64,000 nucleotides of DNA from Ornithinibacillus contaminans (lineage in GTDB: Bacteria > Bacillota > Bacilli > Bacillales > Amphibacillaceae). The notes below the pieces were generated by a model. That model was not told where the DNA came from. It was given only the letters and a program-made list of their open reading frames with translations, and did no database searches. The stretch is taken from NCBI RefSeq assembly GCF_001038425.2, contig NZ_LDPV02000018.1, positions 1 to 64,000 on the forward strand. The letters run 5' to 3'. Made by a program: the position numbers and the translations under genes. Positions within the stretch are counted from its first letter, which is position 1, and each line of letters opens with the position of its first letter. Shown piece by piece: positions 9,315 to 18,116 of this stretch.

Positions 9315-10793
9315 CTAATGTCCAGAAACCTTTTCCAACCCACCAGGTTTATTATAATTTGCTAGTTTATTTACTAATTTATTACTTTCATCATTTAAAC
9401 CGACAACCTCGACCGAAATACCATTTTGGTGGTACTTCTGCACAATTTTGTCTATCGCACCCACACCAGAATCATCCCAAATATGGGCATTTGAAAGATC
9501 TAACTTAATTGCTTCAATACTTTCTTTATAATCAAAGCTCTCTACAAAATCTGTAACCGAGGCAAAGAACAATTGACCTGTAACACGGTATACTTTTTTC
9601 TTTGCATCATGATCAGCTAAGGCAACAACCTTCACCTTCGAGATCTTCGCTGCAAAGAAAATCGCACTTAAAATAATCCCTACTAATACACCTTTGGACA
9701 AATCATGTGTAAATAATACGGTAACAACCGTTGCTACCATGACAATCGAATCTGTAATTGGTGTTTTTCGGATATTTTTCAACGATGACCAATCAAAGGT
9801 ACTGATGGAAACCATAAACATGACTCCGACTAGTACAGCCATTGGGATTTGAACTAACAGCCCATTTAATAGTAAAATAAGCGTCATTAAAAATCCTCCA
9901 GCAACCAATGCCGATAACCTTCCTCGACCGCCAGACTTTACATTAATTACCGATTGTCCGATCATCGCGCAACCTGCCATTCCGCCAAAAAATCCTGATA
10001 CGATGTTAGCAATTCCTTGCCCTCTCGCCTCCTTATTCTTATCGCTTTTCGTATCGGTCATATCATCCACAATTGATGCAGTGAGTAACGACTCTACTAA
10101 ACCAACCATGGCAATCGATAGTGCATATGGGAAAATAATTTGTAGTGTCTCGAAATTCAATGGAATATCTGGTATTAAGAAGAATGGTAGAGACTGTGTT
10201 AATTCACCCATATCCCCTACTGTTTTCACATTACTTCCAGTAAAGACCGCAACAGCTGTAATGACAATAATCGCCACTAGCGGCGCCGGAATTACTTTGA
10301 TAAACTTCGGAAGGATGTAGATAATGGCTAACGCACCAGCTAACATCGCATACATTTCCCAGTTTGCACCTTCAAAATGCTCCAGCTGGGCCATGAAGAT
10401 CATAATGGCTAATGCATTTACAAAACCAACCATCACAGACTTCGGAACAAATTTCATTAGTGTGCCTAGCTTCAATGCCCCCATGATAATTTGGAGAATA
10501 CCGGTAAGAATAGTTGCCGCAAATAGATACTGTAATCCGTGCTCTGCTACGAGTGTAACCATTAATAACGCAGTCGCTCCTGTAGCCGCAGAAATCATGC
10601 CAGGTCGTCCACCAACAAAAGCAATGACCACCGCAATACAAAATGATGCGTAAAGTCCTATCATTGGATCAACTCCAGCAATAACGGAGAATGCGATTGC
10701 TTCTGGGATTAAAGCAATTGCAACAACGATACCCGCTAGGATATCACCTCTGATGTTGCCAAACCATTCATTTTTTAGATTTGCTAAATTCAT
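9315..10793 (-). CDS. SulP-family anion transporter with STAS domain
   Basis: This 492-residue secondary transporter of the SulP/SLC26 family moves sulfate, bicarbonate or related anions across the cytoplasmic membrane. The N-terminal part ([20 protein letters not shown]) is the SulP signature, followed by roughly 10-14 membrane segments. The C-terminal 100 residues form a STAS domain ([18 protein letters not shown], then [20 protein letters not shown]). The closest known Bacillus protein type is YbaR/YvdB. A UspA gene diverges from it across a shared 264-bp promoter region, a frequent partnership with SulP. Substrate is not decidable from sequence. Confidence 0.93.
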   Translation of the reverse strand: MNLANLKNEWFGNIRGDILAGIVVAIALIPEAIAFSVIAGVDPMIGLYASFCIAVVIAFVGGRPGMISAATGATALLMVTLVAEHGLQYLFAATILTGILQIIMGALKLGTLMKFVPKSVMVGFVNALAIMIFMAQLEHFEGANWEMYAMLAGALAIIYILPKFIKVIPAPLVAIIVITAVAVFTGSNVKTVGDMGELTQSLPFFLIPDIPLNFETLQIIFPYALSIAMVGLVESLLTASIVDDMTDTKSDKNKEARGQGIANIVSGFFGGMAGCAMIGQSVINVKSGGRGRLSALVAGGFLMTLILLLNGLLVQIPMAVLVGVMFMVSISTFDWSSLKNIRKTPITDSIVMVATVVTVLFTHDLSKGVLVGIILSAIFFAAKISKVKVVALADHDAKKKVYRVTGQLFFASVTDFVESFDYKESIEAIKLDLSNAHIWDDSGVGAIDKIVQKYHQNGISVEVVGLNDESNKLVNKLANYNKPGGLEKVSGH

Positions 10794-10863
10794 AATCCAC
10801 CTCTTTTAGTTTTTTGATGACTTTCGACTCTCACGAAAGCCGGGGCCGTTTCGAACAACGAGT

Positions 10864-10892
10864 ATTATATCTAGATTTGACAGTTTTGTGAA
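10864..10892 (-). promoter_or_regulatory. Predicted sigma-A promoter of the SulP gene
   Basis: Minus strand: -35 TTCACA and -10 TATAAT with a 17-bp spacer. The leader of about 65 nt contains a small hairpin, CTTTCG / CGAAAG with a 7-nt loop (10822-10840), of unknown meaning. Confidence 0.7.
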
Positions 10893-10945
10893 ATGCCAAA
10901 GAAAGCGTAAACATTTGTCGAATTCTTAGTTTTTCTTTAAAATTC

Positions 10946-10973
10946 TTTGATTTAAGGCGCTATATGCTATAAT
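10946..10973 (+). promoter_or_regulatory. Predicted promoter of uspA-like gene
   Basis: A perfect -10 TATAAT at 10968-10973 with a weak -35 (TTTGAT) 16 bp upstream. The leader to the start codon is about 80 nt. Confidence 0.55.
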
Positions 10974-11056
10974 GAAAATTATTCTCTAGCTAGCTAAGTA
11001 AATAGTAGATAGACAACCAATTGTTGGTATTGTTAGATTGGTAGAGGGAGGTTTAA

Positions 11057-11473
11057 ATGTTTAATAAAATTCTTTTTGCTGCGGATGGATCTGCGCATTC
11101 CATTCGAGCAGGTGAGAGAGCATTTGAGCTTGCTAGATTACATGCCGGTTCGAAAGTGGATATTATTTATGTCGTGGATCCAAGACACACAAAAGACGAA
11201 GTACTAACAAACTGGGGAAAAGATACAGCCGACGTCCGTAAAGAGAAGCTAGCACTTATCGTACAAAAAGCGAAGCATTCAGGGGTAGACTTTGAAGTCG
11301 TGTATTTGAATGGTGATCCCGGCCCTACCATCGTGAACTATGCCAACAAAAATGACTATGACATCGTGGTCATTGGCAGTCGCGGATTAAATACCTTTCA
11401 AGAAATGGTACTTGGAAGTGTCAGCCACAAGGTAGCAAAAAGAGCATCGTGTCCAGTACTAATCGTAAAATAA
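11057..11473 (+). CDS. Universal stress protein, UspA family
   Basis: This 138-residue cytosolic nucleotide-binding protein starts with FNKILFAADGSAHSIRAGERA and ends with the ATP-binding signature GSRGLNTFQEMVLGSVSHKV, matching the G-2x-G-9x-G(S/T) motif of ATP-binding UspA members. GGGAGG stands 7 bases before the ATG. It is monocistronic, closed by a strong hairpin, and divergent from the SulP transporter, whose activity or expression it may be tied to. Confidence 0.94.
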   Translation: MFNKILFAADGSAHSIRAGERAFELARLHAGSKVDIIYVVDPRHTKDEVLTNWGKDTADVRKEKLALIVQKAKHSGVDFEVVYLNGDPGPTIVNYANKNDYDIVVIGSRGLNTFQEMVLGSVSHKVAKRASCPVLIVK

Positions 11474-11510
11474 CGTTCTAAATCTCCTTTGACGGGAGAT
11501 TTAGAACGTT
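11472..11510 (+). terminator. Intrinsic terminator of uspA-like gene
   Basis: A long stem, AACGTTCTAAATCTCC pairing with GGGAGATTTAGAACGTT, is followed by ATTTCTT. It begins within the stop codon. Confidence 0.9.
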
Positions 11511-11587
11511 ATTTCTTGCATATACATATAATAATTCCGATCTATTTGGTATGATTTAATCAAACAATAATGTGAGGTATCTATTTT

Positions 11588-12529
11588 ATGTCAAAAATTT
11601 ATATCATCCATGAAAATAGCGAGTGGACCGACCATCTAACTAAACGGTTAAATGAATTGGCATTGCCTTATGAAGAATGGTTTTTAGATCAAGGTATCGT
11701 GGACTTAACAACGGTGCCGCCGAACGGGATTTTCTATAACCGAATTAGTGCCTCCTCTCACACAAGAGACCATCGCTATGCTCCAGAGTTAACAGAAGCT
11801 GTGATAGCTTGGTTAGAACGGCACGGGCAAACAGTGATTAACGGGAGTCGCGCGCTAAGGCTTGAAGTTAGTAAGGTAAATCAATATACGGCACTCAACA
11901 CAGCAGCTATTCAGACGCCGAAAACAATAGCAGCTGTCGGCAAAGAACAAATTTTAAAGGCAGCGAAAGAATTAAACCTATCATCCTTCATCACCAAGCA
12001 TAACCGCGCTGGAAAAGGATTAGGTGTTCAGCTTTTCCATTCGATTGAGGCATTAGAATCGTATGTATTTGGTCCTACTTTTGAACCCTCTGTCGATGGG
12101 ATAACACTCATCCAGCAGTATATCGAAGCACCAGAGCCATATATTACCCGCTGTGAATTTGTTGGCGGGAAATTCGTTTATGCAGTTCGGGTGGATACAT
12201 CAGAAGGATTTGAGTTATGTCCAGCAGATGCCTGTGTCATCGATGATCTATTCTGTCCAGTAGGTGAAGAAACTGAAAGCAAGCCGAAGTTTGAAATTAT
12301 CGAAGGCTTCGATGATCCAATCATTGAGAAGTATGAAAGGTTCCTAGCAGAAAACAATATCCAAGTAGCAGGGATTGAATTTATTCGTGATCAAAACGGG
12401 AACATTTTCACATATGATGTGAACACCAACACCAATTACAATTCCGACGCAGAGGAAAAAGCAGGGAAATATGGGATGCTAGAATTAGCAAAGTATTTAG
12501 GAATGCAATTGGAACCAATCAAACAATAA
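11588..12529 (+). CDS. RimK-like ATP-grasp ligase
   Basis: This is a 313-residue ATP-grasp enzyme. The N-terminal third is a Rossmann-like preATP-grasp region; from about residue 105 the ATP-grasp fold follows, with FITKHNRAGKGLGVQLF as the nucleotide-binding loop, GITLIQQYIEAPEPYITR, and the Mg-binding end IEFIRDQNGNIFTYDVNTN. Such enzymes join a carboxylate to an amine or thiol with ATP and include RimK glutamate ligases. The acceptor is unknown and no partner gene is adjacent. An imperfect hairpin plus T-run follows. Confidence 0.85.
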   Translation: MSKIYIIHENSEWTDHLTKRLNELALPYEEWFLDQGIVDLTTVPPNGIFYNRISASSHTRDHRYAPELTEAVIAWLERHGQTVINGSRALRLEVSKVNQYTALNTAAIQTPKTIAAVGKEQILKAAKELNLSSFITKHNRAGKGLGVQLFHSIEALESYVFGPTFEPSVDGITLIQQYIEAPEPYITRCEFVGGKFVYAVRVDTSEGFELCPADACVIDDLFCPVGEETESKPKFEIIEGFDDPIIEKYERFLAENNIQVAGIEFIRDQNGNIFTYDVNTNTNYNSDAEEKAGKYGMLELAKYLGMQLEPIKQ

Positions 12530-12535
12530 CCAAAG

Positions 12536-12579
12536 GCAGTGGATACTCCCTTTCACAGGGAACTATTCATTGCTTTTTT
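12536..12579 (+). terminator. Probable intrinsic terminator
   Basis: An imperfect stem (GCAGTGGATACTCCCT against AGGGAACTATTCATTGC) is followed by a run of six T. Confidence 0.7.
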
Positions 12580-12672
12580 CTATTTATAAGCTGTTCTCTA
12601 CAATCCAAAACCCATATCATCAAATTATGATAGAATGAGTACAGAATTTTAATCACTTGATAGAGGAACATT

Positions 12673-12699
12673 ATGAAAAGGACTAATCCAAGGAAGTGA
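12673..12699 (+). CDS. Possible 8-residue leader peptide before fetA
   Basis: GAGGAACATT is followed by an ATG frame encoding MKRTNPRK and a TGA, ending 6 bp before the ABC ATPase start. The fetA ribosome site AAGGAAG lies inside the end of this frame, so translation of the leader could affect initiation of the next gene. There is no evidence beyond position and spacing. Confidence 0.25.
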   Translation: MKRTNPRK

Positions 12700-12705
12700 C
12701 ATAGT

Positions 12706-13437
12706 ATGACGAATCCAACCACCCCTATCGTTGAATTCAAGAATGTAACTTATTCAACAGATGGCCTACATATTTTAAAGGAGATAACCGGTTCATTCCC
12801 TGAAGGAAAAATTACTACCCTTGTGGGCCCATCAGGAGCTGGGAAAACAACCTTATTCAGACTGTGCAATGGGTTAATTTCACCTGATACTGGTGATATC
12901 CTCATTAAGGGAAAACCCATTCAAACCTATGAACCTATTCGGTTACGCAGAAATGTTGGACTTGCCTTACAAAGTGCAACAATGATTAAAGGAACCGTGC
13001 TGGAAAATTTGGCGCTCCCGTTAGCATTACAAGGAATGCAAATTGAACAACAGGATGCGGAAGAATTATTAGATGATGTTGGTTTGGATAAAAGCTTTCT
13101 TCACCGACACGCAAAGGATTTATCTGGTGGACAGCGCCAAAAGCTATCGATTGCCCGGACACTTGTGAATAAACCAAAAATCCTACTCCTTGATGAGATC
13201 ACCTCATCACTAGACCGCGTATCCCAGCACGATATTGAAGAACTCATTAGCAAAATCAATGAAAAGTATGGGACAACTATTGTCTGGATTACACATAATT
13301 TAGAGCAAGCACGCTCTATCGGGCATTACACCTGGGTCATGATGGGTGGAGAAGTGATTGAGTCTGGCGAGAGTTCAATGTTAGATAACCCACAGGATGA
13401 ACGGGTGTTGGAATTTATTAAGGGGGAATTAGCATGA
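12706..13437 (+). CDS. fetA: ABC transporter ATPase, FetA/YjkB-like (metal export)
   Basis: This 243-residue ABC ATPase pairs with the UPF0014 permease that overlaps it by 4 bp. Walker A is GPSGAGKTTL (41-50), the signature LSGGQRQ (139-145), Walker B ILLLDEI (159-165) and the H-loop His197. The DEITSSLD form just after Walker B is characteristic of the FetA/YbbL/YjkB group. In E. coli FetAB exports iron and protects against peroxide; the Bacillus pair YjkBA is annotated loosely as phosphate- or iron-related. Iron export is therefore inference from family. Confidence 0.88.
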   Translation: MTNPTTPIVEFKNVTYSTDGLHILKEITGSFPEGKITTLVGPSGAGKTTLFRLCNGLISPDTGDILIKGKPIQTYEPIRLRRNVGLALQSATMIKGTVLENLALPLALQGMQIEQQDAEELLDDVGLDKSFLHRHAKDLSGGQRQKLSIARTLVNKPKILLLDEITSSLDRVSQHDIEELISKINEKYGTTIVWITHNLEQARSIGHYTWVMMGGEVIESGESSMLDNPQDERVLEFIKGELA

Positions 13438-14195
13438 GTTATCTTACCTTATCCCTAACACTTATTTTTGTACTAATCCCGCTTATTTTATCGAAAACGT
13501 TAAAACTAGGATTAGAAAAAGATACCCTAATCGCAACAGTGCGATCCATCATTCAATTACTTGTTGTTGGGTACATCCTGCACTATGTATTTGAAGCTGA
13601 GCATATCATTTTTATGCTGCTTATGATTTTATTGATGATTGGTGCCGCCACTCAAAATGCACGTAAAAAGGGCTCTGCCATTCAAGGAATTACATGGAAG
13701 CTATTTGTTGCATTTATTGTTATCGAAGTGTTAACGCAAAGTATCTTACTCGGTCTACAAATCGTGCCACCAACGCCACAATATATAATCCCAATTAGCG
13801 GTATGGTGATTGGTAATTCAATGGTACTAGGGATTCTCTTCCTAAACCGATTCACGGCAGAAATTGAGAACCACCAGGATGAGACCGAGCTGATTTTATC
13901 CTTAGGTGGAACACCAAAACAGGCCATTCACAACCAGTTAATTACCTCCATCAAAGCAAGCACCATCCCGACGATTGAAAGCCAGAAAACAATCGGACTT
14001 GTTCAATTGCCCGGGATGATGAGTGGACAGATTATTGCTGGCGCTGATCCAGTACAGGCAGTTCAATTTCAATTATTGATTCTTTTTCTATTATTAACGA
14101 CGGCCGTCGTAACGAGCATCATCCTTGGATTCTTATCGTATCCAACCCTATTTAATAAACGCATGCAGTTTTTGAAACTTAAAAATAAAGAATGA
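13434..14195 (+). CDS. fetB: FetB/YjkA-like UPF0014 membrane permease
   Basis: This 253-residue protein has about seven hydrophobic helices. Its central signature spans GMVIGNSMVLGILFLNRF and LSLGGTPKQAIHN, with GLVQLPGMMSGQIIAGADP further on; these are diagnostic of the UPF0014/FetB family. Its start ATGA overlaps the stop of the ATPase, so the two are translationally coupled and form one exporter in the cytoplasmic membrane. Substrate is probably ferrous iron or another metal by homology to E. coli FetB. Confidence 0.9.
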   Translation: MSYLTLSLTLIFVLIPLILSKTLKLGLEKDTLIATVRSIIQLLVVGYILHYVFEAEHIIFMLLMILLMIGAATQNARKKGSAIQGITWKLFVAFIVIEVLTQSILLGLQIVPPTPQYIIPISGMVIGNSMVLGILFLNRFTAEIENHQDETELILSLGGTPKQAIHNQLITSIKASTIPTIESQKTIGLVQLPGMMSGQIIAGADPVQAVQFQLLILFLLLTTAVVTSIILGFLSYPTLFNKRMQFLKLKNKE

Positions 14196-14319
14196 TACCG
14201 ATACTTTCGAAATTTTGCTAAAGGATGTGCCTGCTTATTTAACCTCTGGCAACTTTCTTGAATAGTAGTTTTTATAGGAATACAATGAACGTAATCATTA
14301 CTAAAGGAGGCGTTATAAC

Positions 14320-15255
14320 TTGGCAAACAAAGTACAAATCGGCAAGACGGATTTAGTCGTTAACCCTATCGGACTAGGTGCTAATGCTATTGGTGGGCAT
14401 AATCTTTATCCAGGACTAGATGAACAATCCAATACAGCTTTAGTCAAAAACGCAATCAAGGAAGGCTTAGACTTCATCGATACAGCCTTTAGCTATGGAA
14501 TGGGACGGTCAGAGGAATTAGTTGGAGAAGCAATCAAAGAAACCGGTACCCGACATGAGGTGGTCATTGCAACTAAAGGGGCACAGAAAATTGTTGGTGG
14601 CGACAAACAAATTGATAATTCTCCAGATTTTTTAAAGCAAACAGTAGACGCTAGCTTAAAACGACTTCAAACCGACTATATTGACCTGTTTTACATCCAC
14701 TACCCTGATGAAACTACACCAAAATATGAAGCGGTTGGTGCTCTAAAAGATTTGAAAGACGCCGGTAAAATAAGAGCAGTTGGTGTATCTAACTTTTCCT
14801 TAGACCAACTAAAAGAAGCAAACCAAGATGGCTATGTCGATGTCATCCAAGGGCATTATAATCTAATCAATCGTACAGCCGAAAAGGAATACTTCCCTTA
14901 CGTAACGGAACATACTATTTCATTTGTTCCCTACTTTCCATTTGCGTCTGGCTTATTAGCAGGAAAATACACCAAGGATACGAGATTTAATGACTTCCGC
15001 TCGAATATGCCACATTTGCAGGGAGAACAATTTGAACAAAATCTGTCAAAGGTCGCGAAACTAAGAGAAATTGCATCCGCTAAGCATGCTGACGTATCCC
15101 ATGTTGTGTTAGCTTGGTATCTGGCGCAACGTCCAATTGATGTCGTAATTCCTGGTGCGAAAAAGTCCGAACAGGTTCTCGATAATTTAAAAACATTAGA
15201 AGTACAGCTTTCCAAAGAGGACATAGAGGAAATCAGTCAGATTTTTTCTGCTTAA
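14320..15255 (+). CDS. Aldo/keto reductase (IolS/YcsN type)
   Basis: This NADPH-dependent oxidoreductase with a TIM-barrel fold has 311 residues. The catalytic tetrad is visible as D54, Y59, K86 and H127 (in [17 protein letters not shown] and LFYIHYP), and the cofactor-binding C-terminal segment reads [16 protein letters not shown]. The start is a TTG at 14320, chosen because AAAGGAGG lies 9 bases upstream and there is no nearby ATG. It is monocistronic with its own hairpin. The natural substrate (aldehydes, ketones, inositol derivatives) is not predictable. Confidence 0.92.
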   Translation: MANKVQIGKTDLVVNPIGLGANAIGGHNLYPGLDEQSNTALVKNAIKEGLDFIDTAFSYGMGRSEELVGEAIKETGTRHEVVIATKGAQKIVGGDKQIDNSPDFLKQTVDASLKRLQTDYIDLFYIHYPDETTPKYEAVGALKDLKDAGKIRAVGVSNFSLDQLKEANQDGYVDVIQGHYNLINRTAEKEYFPYVTEHTISFVPYFPFASGLLAGKYTKDTRFNDFRSNMPHLQGEQFEQNLSKVAKLREIASAKHADVSHVVLAWYLAQRPIDVVIPGAKKSEQVLDNLKTLEVQLSKEDIEEISQIFSA

Positions 15256-15262
15256 CTAACAT

Positions 15263-15288
15263 AACCTGCCACATGGCGGGTTTTTTCT
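15263..15288 (+). terminator. Intrinsic terminator
   Basis: AACCTGCC ACAT GGCGGGTT hairpin followed by six T, directly after the aldo/keto reductase gene. Confidence 0.9.
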
Positions 15289-15339
15289 TTGCATATCGCT
15301 ATAATCTAGCCCATCTTGTATATGCTAAAAGTGTGCTAG

Positions 15340-15385
15340 TTGACAAACGGGATTGTTTAAACTAAAATATACTTAATTAAAGATA
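15340..15385 (+). promoter_or_regulatory. Promoter and MhqR-type operator of the quinone-stress operon
   Basis: -35 TTGACA (15340-15345), a 17-bp spacer and -10 TAAAAT (15363-15368) form a near-ideal sigma-A promoter. It is followed at once by an 18-bp dyad, TATACTTAATTAAAGATA (15368-15385), with 7 of 9 arm bases paired. Its outer arms match the TATC...GATA form of MhqR boxes. Repressor binding here would block the start site, fitting autoregulation by the first gene. The operator call is inference. Confidence 0.7.
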
Positions 15386-15428
15386 TTTTAATTCAAACTA
15401 ATTAAATTACGAACAAGAAGGGATAACC

Positions 15429-15872
15429 ATGAGTGATAATCTTTCATTAAAAGCATTTGTTGTTCTGATGAAGGCATCTAAATCGGTTCAAGAACAAATA
15501 AAAGCGGATATTAGTAGCTACGGAATGCGCATTTCAGATTTTGCAATTTTAGAAGCACTTTATCATAAAGGAAGACAAACCGTACGCGAAGTTTCGGACG
15601 CCGTTTTAATTAATACTGGTTCCATTACCTATGTGATCGATAAATTAGAAACCAAAGGATACTTGGAAAGAACGAATTGTAAAGACGACCGTCGCGTTGT
15701 CTACATTCAAATTACCGAAGCAGGAAAAAAACTAATGGAGGAAATCTTTCCAAAGCACCAACAAGTAATCGAAAAAATCTTTGAAAATGTCTCAACAGAA
15801 GAAAAAGAGATTCTCATCGATGTGTTAAAACGGATTGGATTACAACATACAAATGACGAAAAGGTGGACTGA
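15429..15872 (+). CDS. mhqR: MarR-family regulator, MhqR-like
   Basis: This 147-residue winged-helix MarR protein has SDFAILEALYHKGRQTVREV as helices 2-3, INTGSITYVIDKLETKGYL as the recognition helix, and CKDDRRVVYIQIT as the wing. It is close in pattern to B. subtilis MhqR, the repressor of the methylhydroquinone regulon, and it heads an operon of exactly the gene types MhqR controls. A dyad overlaps its promoter. MhqR-type regulators respond to quinones by a mechanism still debated. GAAGGG stands before the ATG. Confidence 0.88.
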   Translation: MSDNLSLKAFVVLMKASKSVQEQIKADISSYGMRISDFAILEALYHKGRQTVREVSDAVLINTGSITYVIDKLETKGYLERTNCKDDRRVVYIQITEAGKKLMEEIFPKHQQVIEKIFENVSTEEKEILIDVLKRIGLQHTNDEKVD

Positions 15873-15877
15873 TTAGT

Positions 15878-16819
15878 ATGAAAAAAACAGCCGGAATTCA
15901 TCATATTACAGCAATTGTCGGACACCCACAAGAAAACGTAGAATTTTATGCTAGTGTCCTTGGTTTACGATTGGTGAAAAAAACGGTCAACTTTGATGAC
16001 CCAGGAACCTACCATTTGTACTTTGGTAACGATAGTGGTAGACCTGGATCCATCATTACCTTCTTCCCGTGGGCAAATGCCTATCAAGGGAAAATTGGAG
16101 ACGGCCAAGTAGGTGTAACCTCTTATGCCATTCCAGAAGGCTCCATGCCGTTTTGGGAAAAGCGACTAGCAAAATTCAATATTGATTTTCAAAAAACAGA
16201 ACGATTCGGTGAAACTTACCTGACTTTTGATGATGTCCATGGCTTACACCTTGAGTTAGTAGAACGTGTGAATGGAGAAGTCAATAATTGGACAATTGGT
16301 GATGTTACACCTGAAGTAGCTATTAAAGGGTTTTCCGGTGCTACGTTATTCTCGGCACAGCCCGAAGAAACAGCGAAGCTCCTTACCGATGTAATGGGTC
16401 TTGAAAAAGTTGGTGAAGAAGGCGATTTAATTCGCTTTACTTCAGAGGGTGATATCGGCAATACAGTCGATTTGAAAAAGTTGATTAGTGGCAGAGGGCA
16501 AATGGGCGTTGGAACAGTACACCATATTGCTTGGCGTGCTACGGATGATGCTGATCAATTAGACTGGAGAGACCATGTACAGAACAATGGCTTTGGGGTA
16601 ACGCCAGTACGCGATCGTAACTACTTTAATGCGATTTACTTTAAAGAGCATGGGGAAATATTATTTGAAATCGCTACTGATCCACCGGGATTCGCCCATG
16701 ATGAAAGCTATGAAACAATGGGTACAGATTTGAAATTACCAGAACAATACGAGATTTATCGCGGCCAATTAGAACAATCACTTATTCCAATTGATATAAA
16801 AGATTTAGATAAAAACTAG
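15878..16819 (+). CDS. mhqO: Ring-cleaving dioxygenase, MhqO/MhqA type
   Basis: This 313-residue protein has two VOC modules (about 1-140 and 150-290). The N-terminus GIHHITAIVGHPQENVEFY carries the first metal His; MGVGTVHHIAWRATDD carries the second and HGEILFEIATDPPGF the Glu. This is the family of Bacillus MhqO/MhqA/MhqE, thought to be iron-dependent enzymes that open hydroquinone or catechol rings during quinone detoxification. It follows the regulator by 5 bp. The specific substrate is inferred. Confidence 0.92.
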   Translation: MKKTAGIHHITAIVGHPQENVEFYASVLGLRLVKKTVNFDDPGTYHLYFGNDSGRPGSIITFFPWANAYQGKIGDGQVGVTSYAIPEGSMPFWEKRLAKFNIDFQKTERFGETYLTFDDVHGLHLELVERVNGEVNNWTIGDVTPEVAIKGFSGATLFSAQPEETAKLLTDVMGLEKVGEEGDLIRFTSEGDIGNTVDLKKLISGRGQMGVGTVHHIAWRATDDADQLDWRDHVQNNGFGVTPVRDRNYFNAIYFKEHGEILFEIATDPPGFAHDESYETMGTDLKLPEQYEIYRGQLEQSLIPIDIKDLDKN

Positions 16820-16835
16820 GATAGGAGGGATTATT

Positions 16836-17447
16836 TTGCTATCGATTGATCCGAAAGCCAATACGGAACGCGAAAATTATAAATTGCTAATCGGAAGCAT
16901 TATCCCAAGACCTATCGCCTTTGTGACGAGCATTAATGAAGATGGGGTCGTGAACGGAGCACCATTTAGTTATTTTAATATCGTCTCCTCTAACCCGCCA
17001 ATGGTTTCGCTAGCGATTCAGCGTAAAGATGGTGTGATGAAGGATACTGCTCGTAATATTATGGAAAAGGGGGAGTTTGTTGTCCACATCGTTGACCAAC
17101 AAAATGTGGATAGCATTAACCAAACCGCAGCCTCTCTTCCTTCAAATGAAAGTGAGATTACCCTTGCGAATTTAACCCTTGTGGACAGTAAGAAAATCGC
17201 TGTTCCTGGGATAAAGGAAGCAAAAGTACGGTTCGAGTGTAGGCTTCATCAATTCGTCACCTTAGCTAGCGAAAATGATGAACCTGGCTCTGATTTATTA
17301 ATCGCGAAGATTGTCCAATTCCATGTGGATAAAGACATTTATGAAAATGGAAGAATTAATTATGAAAAGCTGGCCGCGGTTAGCCGATTAGCTGGCTCTA
17401 ATTACGCCAAGATCGGGGACGTATTTTCCATCGAACGACCAAAATAA
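16836..17447 (+). CDS. Flavin reductase-like FMN-binding protein
   Basis: This 203-residue flavin-reductase-like (FMN split-barrel) protein shows PIAFVTSINEDGVVNGAPFS and VSLAIQRKDGVMKDTARNI, with the VRFECRLHQFVTL strand; all are typical of the YwrF/FlaRed family. The start is TTG at 16836 behind AGGAGGG. Placed third in the quinone-stress operon, it may deliver reduced flavin to a partner or directly reduce quinones. B. subtilis MhqN in the equivalent position is a nitroreductase, so this may be a functional replacement. Confidence 0.87.
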   Translation: MLSIDPKANTERENYKLLIGSIIPRPIAFVTSINEDGVVNGAPFSYFNIVSSNPPMVSLAIQRKDGVMKDTARNIMEKGEFVVHIVDQQNVDSINQTAASLPSNESEITLANLTLVDSKKIAVPGIKEAKVRFECRLHQFVTLASENDEPGSDLLIAKIVQFHVDKDIYENGRINYEKLAAVSRLAGSNYAKIGDVFSIERPK

Positions 17448-17467
17448 AAAAGAGAGAGGGAACTATA

Positions 17468-18070
17468 ATGAAGCACATTTTTCAAAAGGGAACAAATCCT
17501 GAAAAGCCAACATTATTATTACTACATGGTACTGGAGGAACAGAACAGGACCTACTACCACTGGCAGAACTTATTGATAAAGAAGCAAATCTATTAAGTG
17601 TTCGTGGCAATGTATCAGAAAACGGCATGCCTCGATTTTTCAAACGATTAGCTGAAGGCGTCTTCGATGAAGAGGATTTAATTTTCCGTACAAACGAATT
17701 AAATGCATTCTTAGATGAAGCTGCTGCGAAATATGAATTTGACCGCAATAATATTGTAGCAGTCGGCTATTCCAATGGAGCGAATATCGCAGCTAGTCTT
17801 ATGTTCCACTTCCAGGATGCATTAAGAGGAGCTAGCTTACATCATCCGATGGTTCCTAGAAGAGGTATTGAACTCCCAAATCTAACTGGTAAAAGTGTAT
17901 TCATTTCAGCGGGTACAAACGATCCAATTTGTCCTTCTCAGGAATCTGAAGAACTGAAATCACTACTTGAAAATGCTGGGACAACAGTAGAACTGCACTG
18001 GGAAAATCGCGGTCACCAGTTGACATATAGTGAAGTAGAAGCAGCAGCACAATGGTATCAATCATTATAA
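17468..18070 (+). CDS. mhqD: MhqD-like alpha/beta hydrolase (carboxylesterase)
   Basis: This is a 200-residue alpha/beta hydrolase of the phospholipase/carboxylesterase (dienelactone-like) group. The oxyanion region is LLLLHGTGGTEQDLLPL, the nucleophile Ser sits in AVGYSNGANIAAS, and the acid and His are in SAGTNDPICP and NRGHQLTYSE. It matches B. subtilis MhqD, encoded in the mhqNOD operon. It closes the operon, ahead of a bidirectional terminator. It probably hydrolyses ring-cleavage or conjugate products; this is inference. Confidence 0.9.
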   Translation: MKHIFQKGTNPEKPTLLLLHGTGGTEQDLLPLAELIDKEANLLSVRGNVSENGMPRFFKRLAEGVFDEEDLIFRTNELNAFLDEAAAKYEFDRNNIVAVGYSNGANIAASLMFHFQDALRGASLHHPMVPRRGIELPNLTGKSVFISAGTNDPICPSQESEELKSLLENAGTTVELHWENRGHQLTYSEVEAAAQWYQSL

Positions 18071-18074
18071 GAGC

Positions 18075-18112
18075 AAAAAGGGTGTCCTCAATGCTGGGAA
18101 CACCCTTTTTTC
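18075..18112. terminator. Bidirectional intrinsic terminator
   Basis: AAAAAGGGTGT and AACACCCTTTTTT form a stem with T-runs on both strands, between the converging mhqD and DUF2804-like genes. Confidence 0.9.
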
Positions 18113-18116
18113 CATA

